This document shows, in pieces, positions 1-8,339 of a DNA stretch of 24,342 bases. This stretch comes from JANNOG01 sp050329415 (GTDB lineage: Bacteria > Actinomycetota > Actinomycetes > Actinomycetales > JBBAYJ01). Below the pieces are notes generated by a model. It made no database searches. It worked only from the letters and a program-made list of their open reading frames with translations, and was not told where the DNA came from. Position 1 is the first letter of the stretch, and the number at the start of each line of letters is the position of its first letter. The stretch covers positions 1-24,342 of the forward strand of contig JBHJOS010000167.1 in the NCBI GenBank assembly GCA_050329415.1, given 5' to 3'. A program made the translations under genes and the position numbers.

Positions 1-138
1 GTCGAAGATGTCCACCGCCGGGGTCCAGGCGGACCCCGACGAGACTCCGTCGCCGGTGGCGCGGGTGAAGAGCCGGTTCATCTCGTCGCGGAGCGTCGTG
101 ATGTCGCGGAAGGGGTCGAATCGGGCGACTGCGGGCAT
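1..138 (-). CDS. Hsp20 / alpha-crystallin small heat-shock protein, N-terminal part (cut by window edge)
   Basis: Only the first 46 codons are present; the gene continues beyond position 1. The protein opens MPAVARFDPFRDITTLRDEM and goes on with NRLF and WTPAVDIFD. This is the usual start of bacterial Hsp20 proteins: the short helical N-terminal arm and entry into the alpha-crystallin domain. The ATG at 138-136 is preceded by a strong AGGAGG Shine-Dalgarno with seven bases of spacing, so the start is secure. The family binds unfolding proteins without ATP and hands them to DnaK. The gene begins 34 bases after the dnaK stop on the same strand and is probably co-transcribed with it from the heat-shock promoter upstream of dnaK. 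The alpha-crystallin core lies outside the window, so the family call rests on the N-terminus and context. Confidence 0.85.
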   Translation of the reverse strand, partial: MPAVARFDPFRDITTLRDEMNRLFTRATGDGVSSGSAWTPAVDIFD

Positions 139-172
139 CGGGGTTCCTCCTCTCGTCGGGTTCGTCTGCGGG

Positions 173-2029
<1,857 letters not shown>

Positions 2030-2061
2030 GTGGAGATCCCTTCGTGGATGGGTGCGCAGCA

Positions 2062-2118
2062 CAGGGTGCGACTTGAGCCCGGCCGTGTCAAACCGAAGTT
2101 GAGTCCACGTGGCTCACG
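2062..2118 (-). promoter_or_regulatory. dnaK promoter with two HAIR-like (HspR) inverted repeats
   Basis: HspR binds HAIR, CTTGAGT-N7-ACTCAAG. On the plus strand two matches occur with exactly the N7 spacer: CTTGAGC-N7-TGTCAAA at 2072-2092 (6/7 and 4/7) and GTTGAGT-N7-GCTCACG at 2098-2118 (6/7 and 5/7). They start 26 bases apart. On the minus strand a perfect TTGACA -35 (2091-2086) lies inside the first repeat, and a weak -10 CACCCT follows 17 bases later at 2068-2063. Repressor bound here would cover the promoter of dnaK. Confidence 0.6.
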
Positions 2119-2143
2119 GCGCTGCCCGTGCGAGTATCGGTCG

Positions 2144-2458
2144 ATGACCGGGCGGTGGCGGATGCCGACGGTGACGGCCGCCGCCTGGCCGGCGCTCGCT
2201 GGCGTCCTCCTCGTGGGCACGCTCCCGCTCGAGGTCGCCGCGATGCTCCTCGCCGTCGGCCTGCTGGCCGCCGTGGCGCCGGTGGGGTGGATGGCTCGGC
2301 CCCGGCACGTGCCCGAGGCGCTCGGCACGGAGGGACGGACAGGAACGGCGCGGGCAGGCCTGCCGCCCTGCGCGGTGGTGATGCGCGACCCGGACGCACC
2401 CGGACGCGGCGGGCGGCCTCGGGCCCCCGGGGGACGGGCGCCCGCGCCCGTGCGCTGA
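2144..2458 (+). CDS. Small membrane protein upstream of the YidC-like gene (possible DUF6412)
   Basis: A 104-residue protein with two adjacent hydrophobic segments (about residues 11-45, from AAAWPALAGVLLVG through AAMLLAVGLLAAVAP). A polar Pro/Arg/Gly-rich tail follows, probably cytoplasmic. No catalytic motif is visible. It stands 69 bases before a YidC/Oxa1-like gene on the same strand, and I recall short DUF6412 proteins beside actinobacterial YidC paralogues. That assignment is from memory and tentative. The start could be the ATG at 2144 or the one at 2162; neither has a convincing ribosome site. It is divergent from dnaK and shares the intergenic region with the HAIR sites. The tail has low-complexity codons, so the last third is less certain than the membrane part. 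Confidence 0.6.
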   Translation: MTGRWRMPTVTAAAWPALAGVLLVGTLPLEVAAMLLAVGLLAAVAPVGWMARPRHVPEALGTEGRTGTARAGLPPCAVVMRDPDAPGRGGRPRAPGGRAPAPVR

Positions 2459-2527
2459 CCGACCCACACGGTCGGACCGCGGGCCGCGACCTCGCCCTCG
2501 CCCGTGCCCGTCCGACCGGAGGCCCCG

Positions 2528-3247
2528 ATGCTGTCCGCCCTGTTCGACCCCGCGCTCACCCCGCTCCACACCGGCGTCGGCGCCCTCGCCGAGGCCCTGG
2601 ATCCTGTCATCGGGGACCTCGCCGTCCCCCTGGCCCTCGTGCTCCTCACCGTCGTGGTGCGCCTCGTCCTCGCACCGCTGGCCCTGCGGGCCGCCCGCGC
2701 CCGGAAGGCCGTCGCCGCGCTCGGCCCGGGCCTGCAACGGCTGCGCCGACGCCACGCGTCGGACCCGGCGCGGCTCGCCCGGGAGTCGCGTGACCTCCAC
2801 CGATCGGCCGGGGTGTCGCCGTTGTCCCCCGTCCTGCCGCTCCTGGCCCAGGTACCGGTGCTGCTGCTCGTCTACCGACTGTGCACCACACCCGTCGTCG
2901 GTGGTGCCCCCAACGCGGTCCTCGCCGGGAACCTGCTCGGCGCCCCGCTGGCCGAGCGGGGCCTCGCCCTCGTGACGGTGACGGGAGGGTGGCCCGCCGT
3001 GATCGTCGTGGTCCTCGTCGCCTGCCTGACGTTGGTGGCCTGGGCGTCGTCGGCGAGGGCGGTGCGCCTGCTGCGCCGGGAGACGACGGCCCCCGTTCCG
3101 CCCGTGTCGGTCCTCGTGGCGCGGGTGGCGCCGTTCGCGACGGTGATCGCCGTCGCGGTGGTCCCCCTCGCGGTGTCGGTGTACCTCCTGGCGTCCACCA
3201 CCTGGTCGCTGGCCGAGCAGGCAGCGATCACGCGGATCATCGGCTGA
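2528..3247 (+). CDS. YidC/Oxa1-family membrane protein insertase paralogue
   Basis: A 239-residue member of the YidC/Oxa1/Alb3 family, which helps membrane proteins fold into the bilayer with or without SecYEG. Hydrophobic segments lie at about 31-52, 98-118, 155-175 and 200-222. The VVVRLVLAPL stretch carries the family's groove arginine (R45). A basic cytoplasmic helical hairpin follows (about 53-95, RAARARKAVAALGPGLQRLRRRH). The segment GVSPLSPVLPLLAQVPVLLLVYRL matches the conserved G-NPL-G-LPLLLQIPI-Y region. It lacks a large periplasmic domain, as Gram-positive forms do, and is shorter than the usual housekeeping YidC. It is therefore probably a specialised paralogue; the housekeeping copy normally sits by rpmH-rnpA. 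The ATG at 2528 has GGAGG at 2518-2522 with five bases of spacing. Confidence 0.85.
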   Translation: MLSALFDPALTPLHTGVGALAEALDPVIGDLAVPLALVLLTVVVRLVLAPLALRAARARKAVAALGPGLQRLRRRHASDPARLARESRDLHRSAGVSPLSPVLPLLAQVPVLLLVYRLCTTPVVGGAPNAVLAGNLLGAPLAERGLALVTVTGGWPAVIVVVLVACLTLVAWASSARAVRLLRRETTAPVPPVSVLVARVAPFATVIAVAVVPLAVSVYLLASTTWSLAEQAAITRIIG

Positions 3248-3259
3248 GCAGGCCCCCGG

Positions 3260-3559
3260 TCACGACGATCCGGCGGACGGATCGTGGCTCTCTCCCGAGG
3301 CGCCCCGCTCGTTCAGGAAGCCGTCCACGGTCCACGCCGCGGTCCCCGCGAAACCGCCGGCCGCGGCGCGCACCAGGGTGACCGCGGCGTCCGGGAGTAC
3401 CCCTGGCCACACGAACGGGGCGGCGACGCCAAGGAGCAGGATCGCCAGCGCCAGAACGAGGAATCCCCATGGCATCCCACGGTTGACCTCGCGCGCGAGC
3501 CACCACCCCGCTGCCCCGCCGACACTCAGACCGAGGACGCCGAGACCGATGCTGACCAC
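3260..3559 (-). CDS. Small membrane protein, function unknown
   Basis: A 99-residue hydrophobic protein with two clear membrane segments: about residues 3-22 (IGLGVLGLSVGGAAGWWLA) and 30-52 (PWGFLVLALAILLLGVAAPFVW). A third, weaker one lies around 60-78. The C-terminal tail is polar. I do not recognise a family. It converges on the YidC-like gene, with 12 bases between the two stop codons. The start is a GTG at 3559-3557 without a strong ribosome site, so the N-terminus is approximate. Codon use matches the neighbouring genes, and the hydrophobic pattern supports a real gene rather than a shadow. Confidence 0.65.
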   Translation of the reverse strand: MVSIGLGVLGLSVGGAAGWWLAREVNRGMPWGFLVLALAILLLGVAAPFVWPGVLPDAAVTLVRAAAGGFAGTAAWTVDGFLNERGASGESHDPSAGSS

Positions 3560-3678
3560 CCTGTCGACGATAGGGCGCGCGGCCCTGCCCAGAGCGAGGC
3601 CGGGAACCGGCTGTCGCCGTCCGGACGTTGCCCAGGAGGACGAGAATCGGACCGGATCGACAGGACAAGGGAGAGACC

Positions 3679-3828
3679 ACGAGCATCCTCAGCAAGGTTT
3701 TCAAGGGCGCCGCCGCGGCGAAGGCGATCGAGGTCGCCAAGCGCGAGGCCGCCAAGCCCGAGAATCAGCGCCGCGCGAAGGATCTCATCGCGCGCGTCAC
3801 GGAGCGGGGTCGCGGGCGCCGGTCCTGA
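3679..3828 (+). CDS. Small basic protein, possible non-AUG start
   Basis: The coding part reads TSILSKVFKGAAAAKAIEVA and then KREAAKPENQRRAKDLIARV with a basic tail ending GRRS. It looks like a short amphipathic, basic helical protein of about 49 residues. No family is recognised with certainty. The only conventional start in frame is a TTG at 3628, which would add an unlikely 17-residue N-terminus. A strong AAGGGAG (3667-3673) sits five bases before an ACG at 3679, exactly where an ATG would be expected for a protein starting M-S-I-L-S. The annotation therefore begins at that ACG. Translation may use ACG, or the original ATG has been lost. There is no obvious partner gene; mntA begins 114 bases downstream. 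Confidence 0.6.
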   Translation, partial: TSILSKVFKGAAAAKAIEVAKREAAKPENQRRAKDLIARVTERGRGRRS

Positions 3829-3942
3829 CCCGCACGCCCGGGAAGCGGTCGGGGGAAGTCACGCAGCTCCCGTACGCGCTCGCTGACTCGCGCGGGGAGC
3901 TCCTTTCGCGCGGGGGAGCCGGCGCACTGGGACACTGACCAG

Positions 3943-4329
3943 GTGACTGTGGACGATCCTCGGCTGCGGCCAGCCGTGGCGGAGCTGCTCCGCCACGGCG
4001 CCGTCTTCGCCTACGTCCACGGCAGCCGGGCAACAGGATCGGCCCGCGCCGACAGCGACCTCGATCTCGCCGCCTGGTGGCCGGGGAGTGCACCTGCACC
4101 GTTCGAGGTGGACCTGCCCGTGGGCGTGGACCTCCTCGTGCTCAATACCGCCCCGCTGGAGCTGCGGGGTCGGGTCGCCGCCGAGGGCGTCCTCGTTCTC
4201 GAGATCGACGCACAGGCCCGCGTCCTGTGGGAGAGCACGACCCGGAAGATCTGGTTCGATGAGCGACCTCGTTTCGAGCGCGCGCACCGGGAGTTCGCGA
4301 TCGCGCTCGCCTCGGGACGGCTGGGCTGA
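3943..4329 (+). CDS. mntA: MntA-like minimal nucleotidyltransferase, antitoxin of the MNT-HEPN pair
   Basis: A 128-residue nucleotidyltransferase of the DNA polymerase beta fold. The defining GSX10DXD motif is complete: G27-S28, then D39 and D41 (GSRATGS...DSDLDL). A third acidic residue, D63, lies in GVDLLVL, so it should be catalytically competent. In characterised MntA/HepT (type VII) pairs the enzyme transfers AMP to a tyrosine of the HEPN toxin and silences it. The next gene is exactly such a HEPN protein, three bases downstream. The start is a GTG at 3943 with only a weak ribosome site. Two 10-bp direct repeats lie just upstream (3888-3915). Confidence 0.9.
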   Translation: MTVDDPRLRPAVAELLRHGAVFAYVHGSRATGSARADSDLDLAAWWPGSAPAPFEVDLPVGVDLLVLNTAPLELRGRVAAEGVLVLEIDAQARVLWESTTRKIWFDERPRFERAHREFAIALASGRLG

Positions 4330-4332
4330 GCC

Positions 4333-4743
4333 GTGGTCGACCCCACCAGATTGCTCCGGCTGCTCCGCAGCGTCACCGACGAGGTCTCCGTCCTGGGACG
4401 GGAGGCGACCGCAGAGCCTTCCCGCCGGGAGGATGTCCTGTGGCTGCGGGGCGTGAAGTACGCCTTCGTCACAGCCATCGAGGCGTGCGTCGACGCGGCG
4501 CAGCACATCTGCGCGACGAGCGGCTGGGGTCCCCCCTCGGACAACGGCGACGCGATGCGGCTGCTGGGTGCGCACGGGATCCTCGAGCGTGATCACGCCG
4601 AGCGGATGGCTCGAGCGGTCGGGTTCCGGAACCTCCTCGTCCACGAGTACGCCCGGGTGGACGACGGCATCGTGGTCGCTCGACTGGAGGACCTGGAGGA
4701 TCTCCACGAGTTCGCTCGCCGGACGGCTGCCCTCGCCCACTGA
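4333..4743 (+). CDS. hepT: HepT-like HEPN-domain toxin (DUF86)
   Basis: A 136-residue, all-helical HEPN protein. It carries the HepT motif RX4HXY as R99-N-L-L-V-H104-E-Y106. R and H are the expected RNase residues, and Y106 is the position that MntA AMPylates in studied homologues. HepT toxins cleave RNA and stop growth unless modified. The gene starts with GTG three bases after the mntA stop and so is translationally linked to it. This is the common order for some MNT-HEPN pairs. All key residues are present, so the system appears intact. Whether it serves in phage defence or plasmid-like maintenance cannot be read from the sequence. Confidence 0.9.
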   Translation: MVDPTRLLRLLRSVTDEVSVLGREATAEPSRREDVLWLRGVKYAFVTAIEACVDAAQHICATSGWGPPSDNGDAMRLLGAHGILERDHAERMARAVGFRNLLVHEYARVDDGIVVARLEDLEDLHEFARRTAALAH

Positions 4744-4787
4744 GGCGATCGGTAGCGGCCGGCCCACGGGCACCGGAGGATGGCTCC

Positions 4788-6017
4788 GTGCCCCACACCG
4801 TTCGCGCCCCGGGCCTGGTCCTCACCGAGCATGAGTTCGCCGTCCCTCTCGACCATGCGGACCCGGGCGGCGAGCGCATCACCGTGTTCGCCCGGGAGGT
4901 TGCGCGCCCGGACGGCCGGGAGCTGCCTTACCTGCTGTTTCTCCAGGGCGGCCCCGGCTTCGAGGCACCCCGCCCGACCGCCCCGCCGACCGGCTGGATC
5001 GAACGGGCGCTGGCCGACCACCGGGTGCTGCTGCTGGACCAGCGCGGCACCGGGCGGTCGACGCCCGTCGGCGACCTCCCCGGCCGGTCCCCACAGGAGC
5101 AGGCGGAGTACCTGGCCCACCACCGGGCGGACGCGATCGTCGCCGACGCGGAGTGGATCCGCCGCGAGCTCGACTCGCCGCCATGGGCGGTGCTCGGGCA
5201 GTCCTTCGGGGGCTTCTGCACGCTGACGTACCTGTCACGGGTGCCCGAGGGTCTGTCCGCCGCCTACGTCACCGGCGGCCTGCCACCCGTCGGGGGCGAC
5301 CCGGACGACTTCTACCGGGAGACGTTCACCCTGGTCCAGGAGCGCAGCCGGCGGTACTACGAGAGCTACCCGCCGGACCGGGAGCTGGTGCGGGCGCTGC
5401 ACGAACGCCTCGCCGCCGAGGACGTCCGGCTGCCGGGCGGGGACCGGCTGACCTCCCGCCGGCTCCGCCAGGCCGGCCAGGTGCTCGGAAAGAGCGACGG
5501 CGCCGAGGCCCTCCATCACCTTCTCGAACTGCCGCCCGACTCGCCGGCCTTCCGGCGCGACGCCGAGGGCGCGTTCTCCTTCGCCCGCAACCCGCTGTAC
5601 GCCGCAGTTCACGAGGCCTGCGTCGCGGACGGCGGCAGCACCCGGTGGTCGGCGGAGCGGGTCCTGCCCGACGACCTGCGCGACGACCCGACCCTCTTCA
5701 CCGGGGAGCACGTGTTCCCGTGGTTCTTCGAGGACTGCGCGGCGCTGGCCCCCCTGCGGGCGGCGGCCGAGCTGCTCGCGCACCGGGAGTGGCCGCGGCT
5801 GTACGACGAGGCGGTCCTCGCGGCGAACGAGGTGCCGGTCGCCGCGGCCGTCTACGCGGACGACATGTACGTTCCGAGCCGGTTCTCGCTGGCCACGGCG
5901 CGGCAGGTCCGCGGCCTACGGGTGTGGCTGACCAACGAGTACGAGCACAACGGCCTGCGCGCCGACGGCGGCCGGGTGCTCGGGCGACTCCTGGACATGG
6001 TGGCGGGACGGGTCTGA
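4788..6017 (+). CDS. Alpha/beta-hydrolase, proline iminopeptidase-like (S33 family)
   Basis: A 409-residue cytosolic alpha/beta-hydrolase. The oxyanion segment is LLFLQGGPGFEAPRP (about 48-62), where peptidase S33 members have HGGPG. LLLDQRGTGRST follows, then the nucleophile elbow GQSFGG (about 141-146) and a late EYEHNGLRADGG segment that should hold the catalytic histidine. These are hallmarks of prolyl aminopeptidases, which release N-terminal proline from peptides. The long cap region (about 175-310) is typical of the roughly 400-residue actinobacterial subgroup. The GTG at 4788 has GGAGGA seven bases upstream. An ATG at 4780 overlaps that ribosome site and opens a different frame, so it is not the start. 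A hairpin covers the stop codon. Confidence 0.9.
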   Translation: MPHTVRAPGLVLTEHEFAVPLDHADPGGERITVFAREVARPDGRELPYLLFLQGGPGFEAPRPTAPPTGWIERALADHRVLLLDQRGTGRSTPVGDLPGRSPQEQAEYLAHHRADAIVADAEWIRRELDSPPWAVLGQSFGGFCTLTYLSRVPEGLSAAYVTGGLPPVGGDPDDFYRETFTLVQERSRRYYESYPPDRELVRALHERLAAEDVRLPGGDRLTSRRLRQAGQVLGKSDGAEALHHLLELPPDSPAFRRDAEGAFSFARNPLYAAVHEACVADGGSTRWSAERVLPDDLRDDPTLFTGEHVFPWFFEDCAALAPLRAAAELLAHREWPRLYDEAVLAANEVPVAAAVYADDMYVPSRFSLATARQVRGLRVWLTNEYEHNGLRADGGRVLGRLLDMVAGRV

Positions 6018-6048
6018 GGCTGGGTCGCGCAGCACCCAGGCTCAGACC
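6011..6048 (+). terminator. Stem-loop over the hydrolase stop codon, probable terminator
   Basis: GGTCTGAGGCTGGGT (6011-6025) and ACCCAGGCTCAGACC (6034-6048) pair over 15 positions with one mismatch and an 8-base loop. The hydrolase TGA (6015-6017) lies in the left arm. There is no T run, as is common for actinobacterial terminators. It separates the hydrolase from the vapBC promoter. Confidence 0.6.
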
Positions 6049-6051
6049 GCA

Positions 6052-6080
6052 ATGGCAGCACGATGGTACCGTGCTGCCAT
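6052..6080 (+). promoter_or_regulatory. vapBC operator palindrome and promoter, leaderless
   Basis: ATGGCAGCAC (6052-6061) and GTGCTGCCAT (6071-6080) form a perfect 10-bp inverted repeat around a 9-base centre. A TAnnnT -10 box, TACCGT (6067-6072), lies within it, and the predicted transcription start falls on the ATG at 6079. VapB or the VapBC complex bound here would block its own promoter. The -35 is weak. Confidence 0.7.
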
Positions 6081-6315
6081 GCAGACCACGATCGACGCTG
6101 CCGGGCGCATCGTGGTGCCCAAGCAGCTGCGCGAGGCCCTGGGTCTGACGCCGGGCATGACACTCGACATCTCCTGGTACGGGGCCGGACTGCACCTCGT
6201 TCCCCAGGGCCGCACCGCCCGCCTCGTCGAGGAGGACGGCCACCTGGTCATCGACGGCACCACGCCGATCGACGACGACGTCGTGCACGCTCTCGTGGAC
6301 TCGATCCGGAAGTGA
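6079..6315 (+). CDS. vapB: VapB antitoxin, AbrB/MazE-type DNA-binding domain
   Basis: A 78-residue protein whose first 45 residues are a swapped-hairpin AbrB/MazE domain (TTIDAAGRIVVPKQLREALGL followed by TPGMTLDI). This domain binds DNA as a dimer and represses the operon. The C-terminal tail (about 50-78, acidic, DDDVVHALVDSIRK) should wrap the toxin's active site. The ATG at 6079 is chosen because the mRNA appears to begin there and the AbrB domain starts immediately. An in-frame ATG at 6052 lies upstream of the predicted transcription start. The vapC start overlaps the stop, so the two are translationally coupled. Confidence 0.9.
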   Translation: MQTTIDAAGRIVVPKQLREALGLTPGMTLDISWYGAGLHLVPQGRTARLVEEDGHLVIDGTTPIDDDVVHALVDSIRK

Positions 6316-6725
6316 CCGGCGTCGTCGCGGTCGACACCAGCGTGGCGGTTCCCCTCCTGGTCCGCCCCCACCCGGCGCACGAGTCGACCCGGCAATGGGG
6401 CCGGGACAAGTCCCTACGCCTGGCGGGTCACGCCGCGCTCGAGACGTACTCCGTGCTCTCCCGCCTGCCCGGGGATCTCGCGGTGGATCCGGCCACGGCC
6501 CACGCACTCATCGACGGGTTGTTCGCCGAGCCGCTGACGCTCGACGCGCCGGCGCAACGATCAGCCGTCGCCCTGCTGGCGGCGCACGGCGTCGCCGGAG
6601 GAGCCGTCTACGACGGCCTCGTCGCTCTGGCAGCACTCGCGCACGGGGTGCTCCTGGCCACCCGGGATCGGCGGGCGCTGGGCACCTACCAGCGGCTCGA
6701 CGTGCATACCGTCACCGTCACCTGA
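6312..6725 (+). CDS. vapC: VapC toxin, PIN-domain ribonuclease
   Basis: A 137-residue PIN-domain endoribonuclease. The acidic active-site residues are all visible: D8 (VAVDTSVAV), E44 (AALETYSVL), D101 (VYDGLVALAAL) and D119 (LLATRDRRA). They bind Mg2+ or Mn2+ and cleave RNA, usually tRNA or rRNA in studied VapCs. The GTG start (6312) overlaps the vapB stop (GTGA), which ties toxin synthesis to antitoxin translation. Nothing suggests decay of the pair. The RNA target cannot be inferred. Confidence 0.93.
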   Translation: MTGVVAVDTSVAVPLLVRPHPAHESTRQWGRDKSLRLAGHAALETYSVLSRLPGDLAVDPATAHALIDGLFAEPLTLDAPAQRSAVALLAAHGVAGGAVYDGLVALAALAHGVLLATRDRRALGTYQRLDVHTVTVT

Positions 6726-6760
6726 CCGATGTCCCCGCAGAGCGCGCGGAAGAGACGAAA

Positions 6761-6775
6761 CGCCGGCCGCCGGCG
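6761..6775 (+). terminator. Short GC hairpin after vapC, possible terminator
   Basis: CGCCGG (6761-6766) and CCGGCG (6770-6775) pair around a three-base loop, 35 bases after the vapC stop. The stem is short and there is no T tract, so this is a weak call. Confidence 0.3.
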
Positions 6776-6824
6776 AGGCGTGAGGGAGTAGTCCACTCCA
6801 CTCCGCCAGCTTCTCGGGAGAGAC

Positions 6825-8240
6825 ATGCCCTCCCCCCTCCGCTCCATGACCGTGCTGTCGGCCGCCGCGGCCACCGTCCTTCTGGCGGCCTGCGTCCCCA
6901 CCGGCGGGACGCTGCCGATCTCCGCGCCGTCCTCAGGTGAGGCATCCGCGCCCCAGCCCTCTCCCTCGGTCCCGGCCTCGCCCACGGCGGAGCCGTCCCC
7001 CGGGCCCTCCGCCCCGTCGACCGAGGGGACCACGGCGGGGAACGAGCCCACGACCCCGGCCGCCGGGTCCGCGGCCGAGCAGCTCGCCCTCGTCCGGGCG
7101 TCGAGCCCGCGCAACACCGACCCCGACGGCCAGGAACACCGCGACACCCCGCAGGCCGCGATCCCCTTCGAGGACTACCTCGGCCCGTGGTCGGAGCACG
7201 TCGACAACTACGAGGGCAGTGTCCCCTTCCAGGGCATCGGGACCTCGCGCCTGCACTGCGAGTTCTCGCACTTCTCCTACGACGACCCACTGAAGTACCC
7301 GGGGCTGCCCGGGGCCGCCCACCTCCACATGTTCTTCGGCAACGCCGACGTCAATGCCTTCACGACGGCCGAGTCGCTGCGCGACTCCGGCGGCAGCACG
7401 TGCAACGGCTTCGTGCGCAACGGCTACTGGGTCCCGGCCCTTGTCGACAGCCAGGGCAACGCCCGGGTGCCCAGCATGATCATGGTCTACTACAAGGGCT
7501 ACGGCGAGGACCTCGCCGGGATCCAGGCACACCCTGACGACATGGCGATGATCAGCGACAACGCGATCAACCTCGGCGAGGGGTCGGACGGCGACTCCGT
7601 CACCACCTTCCAGTGCATCAGCGCGAGCGCGGCGATCCGGACCTCGTCCGAGACGGTCCCCGAGTGCGTCGGGCAGTCGGACCCCCTCGCCGAGATGATC
7701 GAGTTCAACGTCAAGTTCGACAACTGCTGGAACGGCGAGGACCCGACGAACTGGGAGGACAACCTCGCCCCCACCCAGTACAGCTGGTACAGCGGCAACT
7801 GCCCGGAGACTCACCCCATCCAGCTGACGAACCTCGAGTACCGGATCCGGTACGAGCTCGCCCCCGGCGAGAGCACGGCCGGGTGGTACCTGTCGTCGGA
7901 CGTGGACCCCATGACGAACGAGGTTCGGGCCGACCGGGGAGGGTCCGCCCACGCGGACTGGTGGGGGGCCTGGGACCCCCGGGTCGGCGACATGTGGCTG
8001 GAGAACTGCGTCCGGGTCGGCCTCGACTGCGCCAACGGCGCACTGACCCCCGTCACTCCGAGCACGACGGGCGACGAGGGCGTCACGGCTCTCAAGCGCC
8101 GGGTCGACTACACCGGTCCCACGTCGGTCCCGGTGACCGACCTCTTCGACCAGCTGTGCCGGTCCGGCCGGGCCGTCACCACTCCCGAGGAGGCGGCACA
8201 CTGCGATGTCGGGCCGATGATGGCGGGCATGGGCCACTGA
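6825..8240 (+). CDS. Secreted DUF1996-domain lipoprotein
   Basis: A 471-residue exported protein. The N-terminus is a lipoprotein signal peptide: basic start, hydrophobic SAAAATVLLAAC, lipobox cysteine C23. A low-complexity Pro/Ser/Ala/Thr/Glu linker follows (about 25-85). The rest matches DUF1996, seen in HLHMFFGNADVNAFTT and the CNGFVRNGYWVPALVD strand. Several cysteines are spaced as if for disulfides (CEFSHF, STCNG, FQCIS, ECVG, NCWNG, NCPET). DUF1996 occurs in fungal and bacterial secreted proteins; its role is not established. GGGAG lies a few bases before the ATG. The gene converges on a membrane protein gene with a large inverted repeat between them. It follows vapC, but the spacing (99 bases) suggests its own promoter. 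Confidence 0.88.
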   Translation: MPSPLRSMTVLSAAAATVLLAACVPTGGTLPISAPSSGEASAPQPSPSVPASPTAEPSPGPSAPSTEGTTAGNEPTTPAAGSAAEQLALVRASSPRNTDPDGQEHRDTPQAAIPFEDYLGPWSEHVDNYEGSVPFQGIGTSRLHCEFSHFSYDDPLKYPGLPGAAHLHMFFGNADVNAFTTAESLRDSGGSTCNGFVRNGYWVPALVDSQGNARVPSMIMVYYKGYGEDLAGIQAHPDDMAMISDNAINLGEGSDGDSVTTFQCISASAAIRTSSETVPECVGQSDPLAEMIEFNVKFDNCWNGEDPTNWEDNLAPTQYSWYSGNCPETHPIQLTNLEYRIRYELAPGESTAGWYLSSDVDPMTNEVRADRGGSAHADWWGAWDPRVGDMWLENCVRVGLDCANGALTPVTPSTTGDEGVTALKRRVDYTGPTSVPVTDLFDQLCRSGRAVTTPEEAAHCDVGPMMAGMGH

Positions 8241-8284
8241 CGCCGCCGGGCCCGCGCCGTCGGTAGCTCGATGGCCCTGTGATT

Positions 8285-8339
8285 CCGCGGTGTCGCGCTG
8301 ATCAGACCGCCGCGACGGAACGCCAGCGCGACACCGCGG
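8285..8339. terminator. Bidirectional terminator-like inverted repeat between convergent genes
   Basis: CCGCGGTGTCGCGCTG (8285-8300) is repeated as a perfect reverse complement (8324-8339), with a 23-base loop. The right arm lies inside the last codons of the minus-strand membrane protein, and its stop codon (8304-8302) is in the loop. It is placed to end transcription from both sides. Confidence 0.6.

Noticed and set aside
4780..5226. ATG at 4780 as start of a separate gene
   Set aside because: This frame overlaps the ribosome site of the hydrolase and yields a Ser/Arg/Pro-rich shadow.
5153..6148. Plus-strand frame inside the hydrolase gene
   Set aside because: Arg/Gly/Pro-rich overlap of the S33-type hydrolase, which has catalytic motifs and a ribosome site.
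6933..8237. 434-codon minus-strand open frame opposite the DUF1996 gene
   Set aside because: No motifs and typical antisense composition, while the plus frame has a signal peptide and a known domain.
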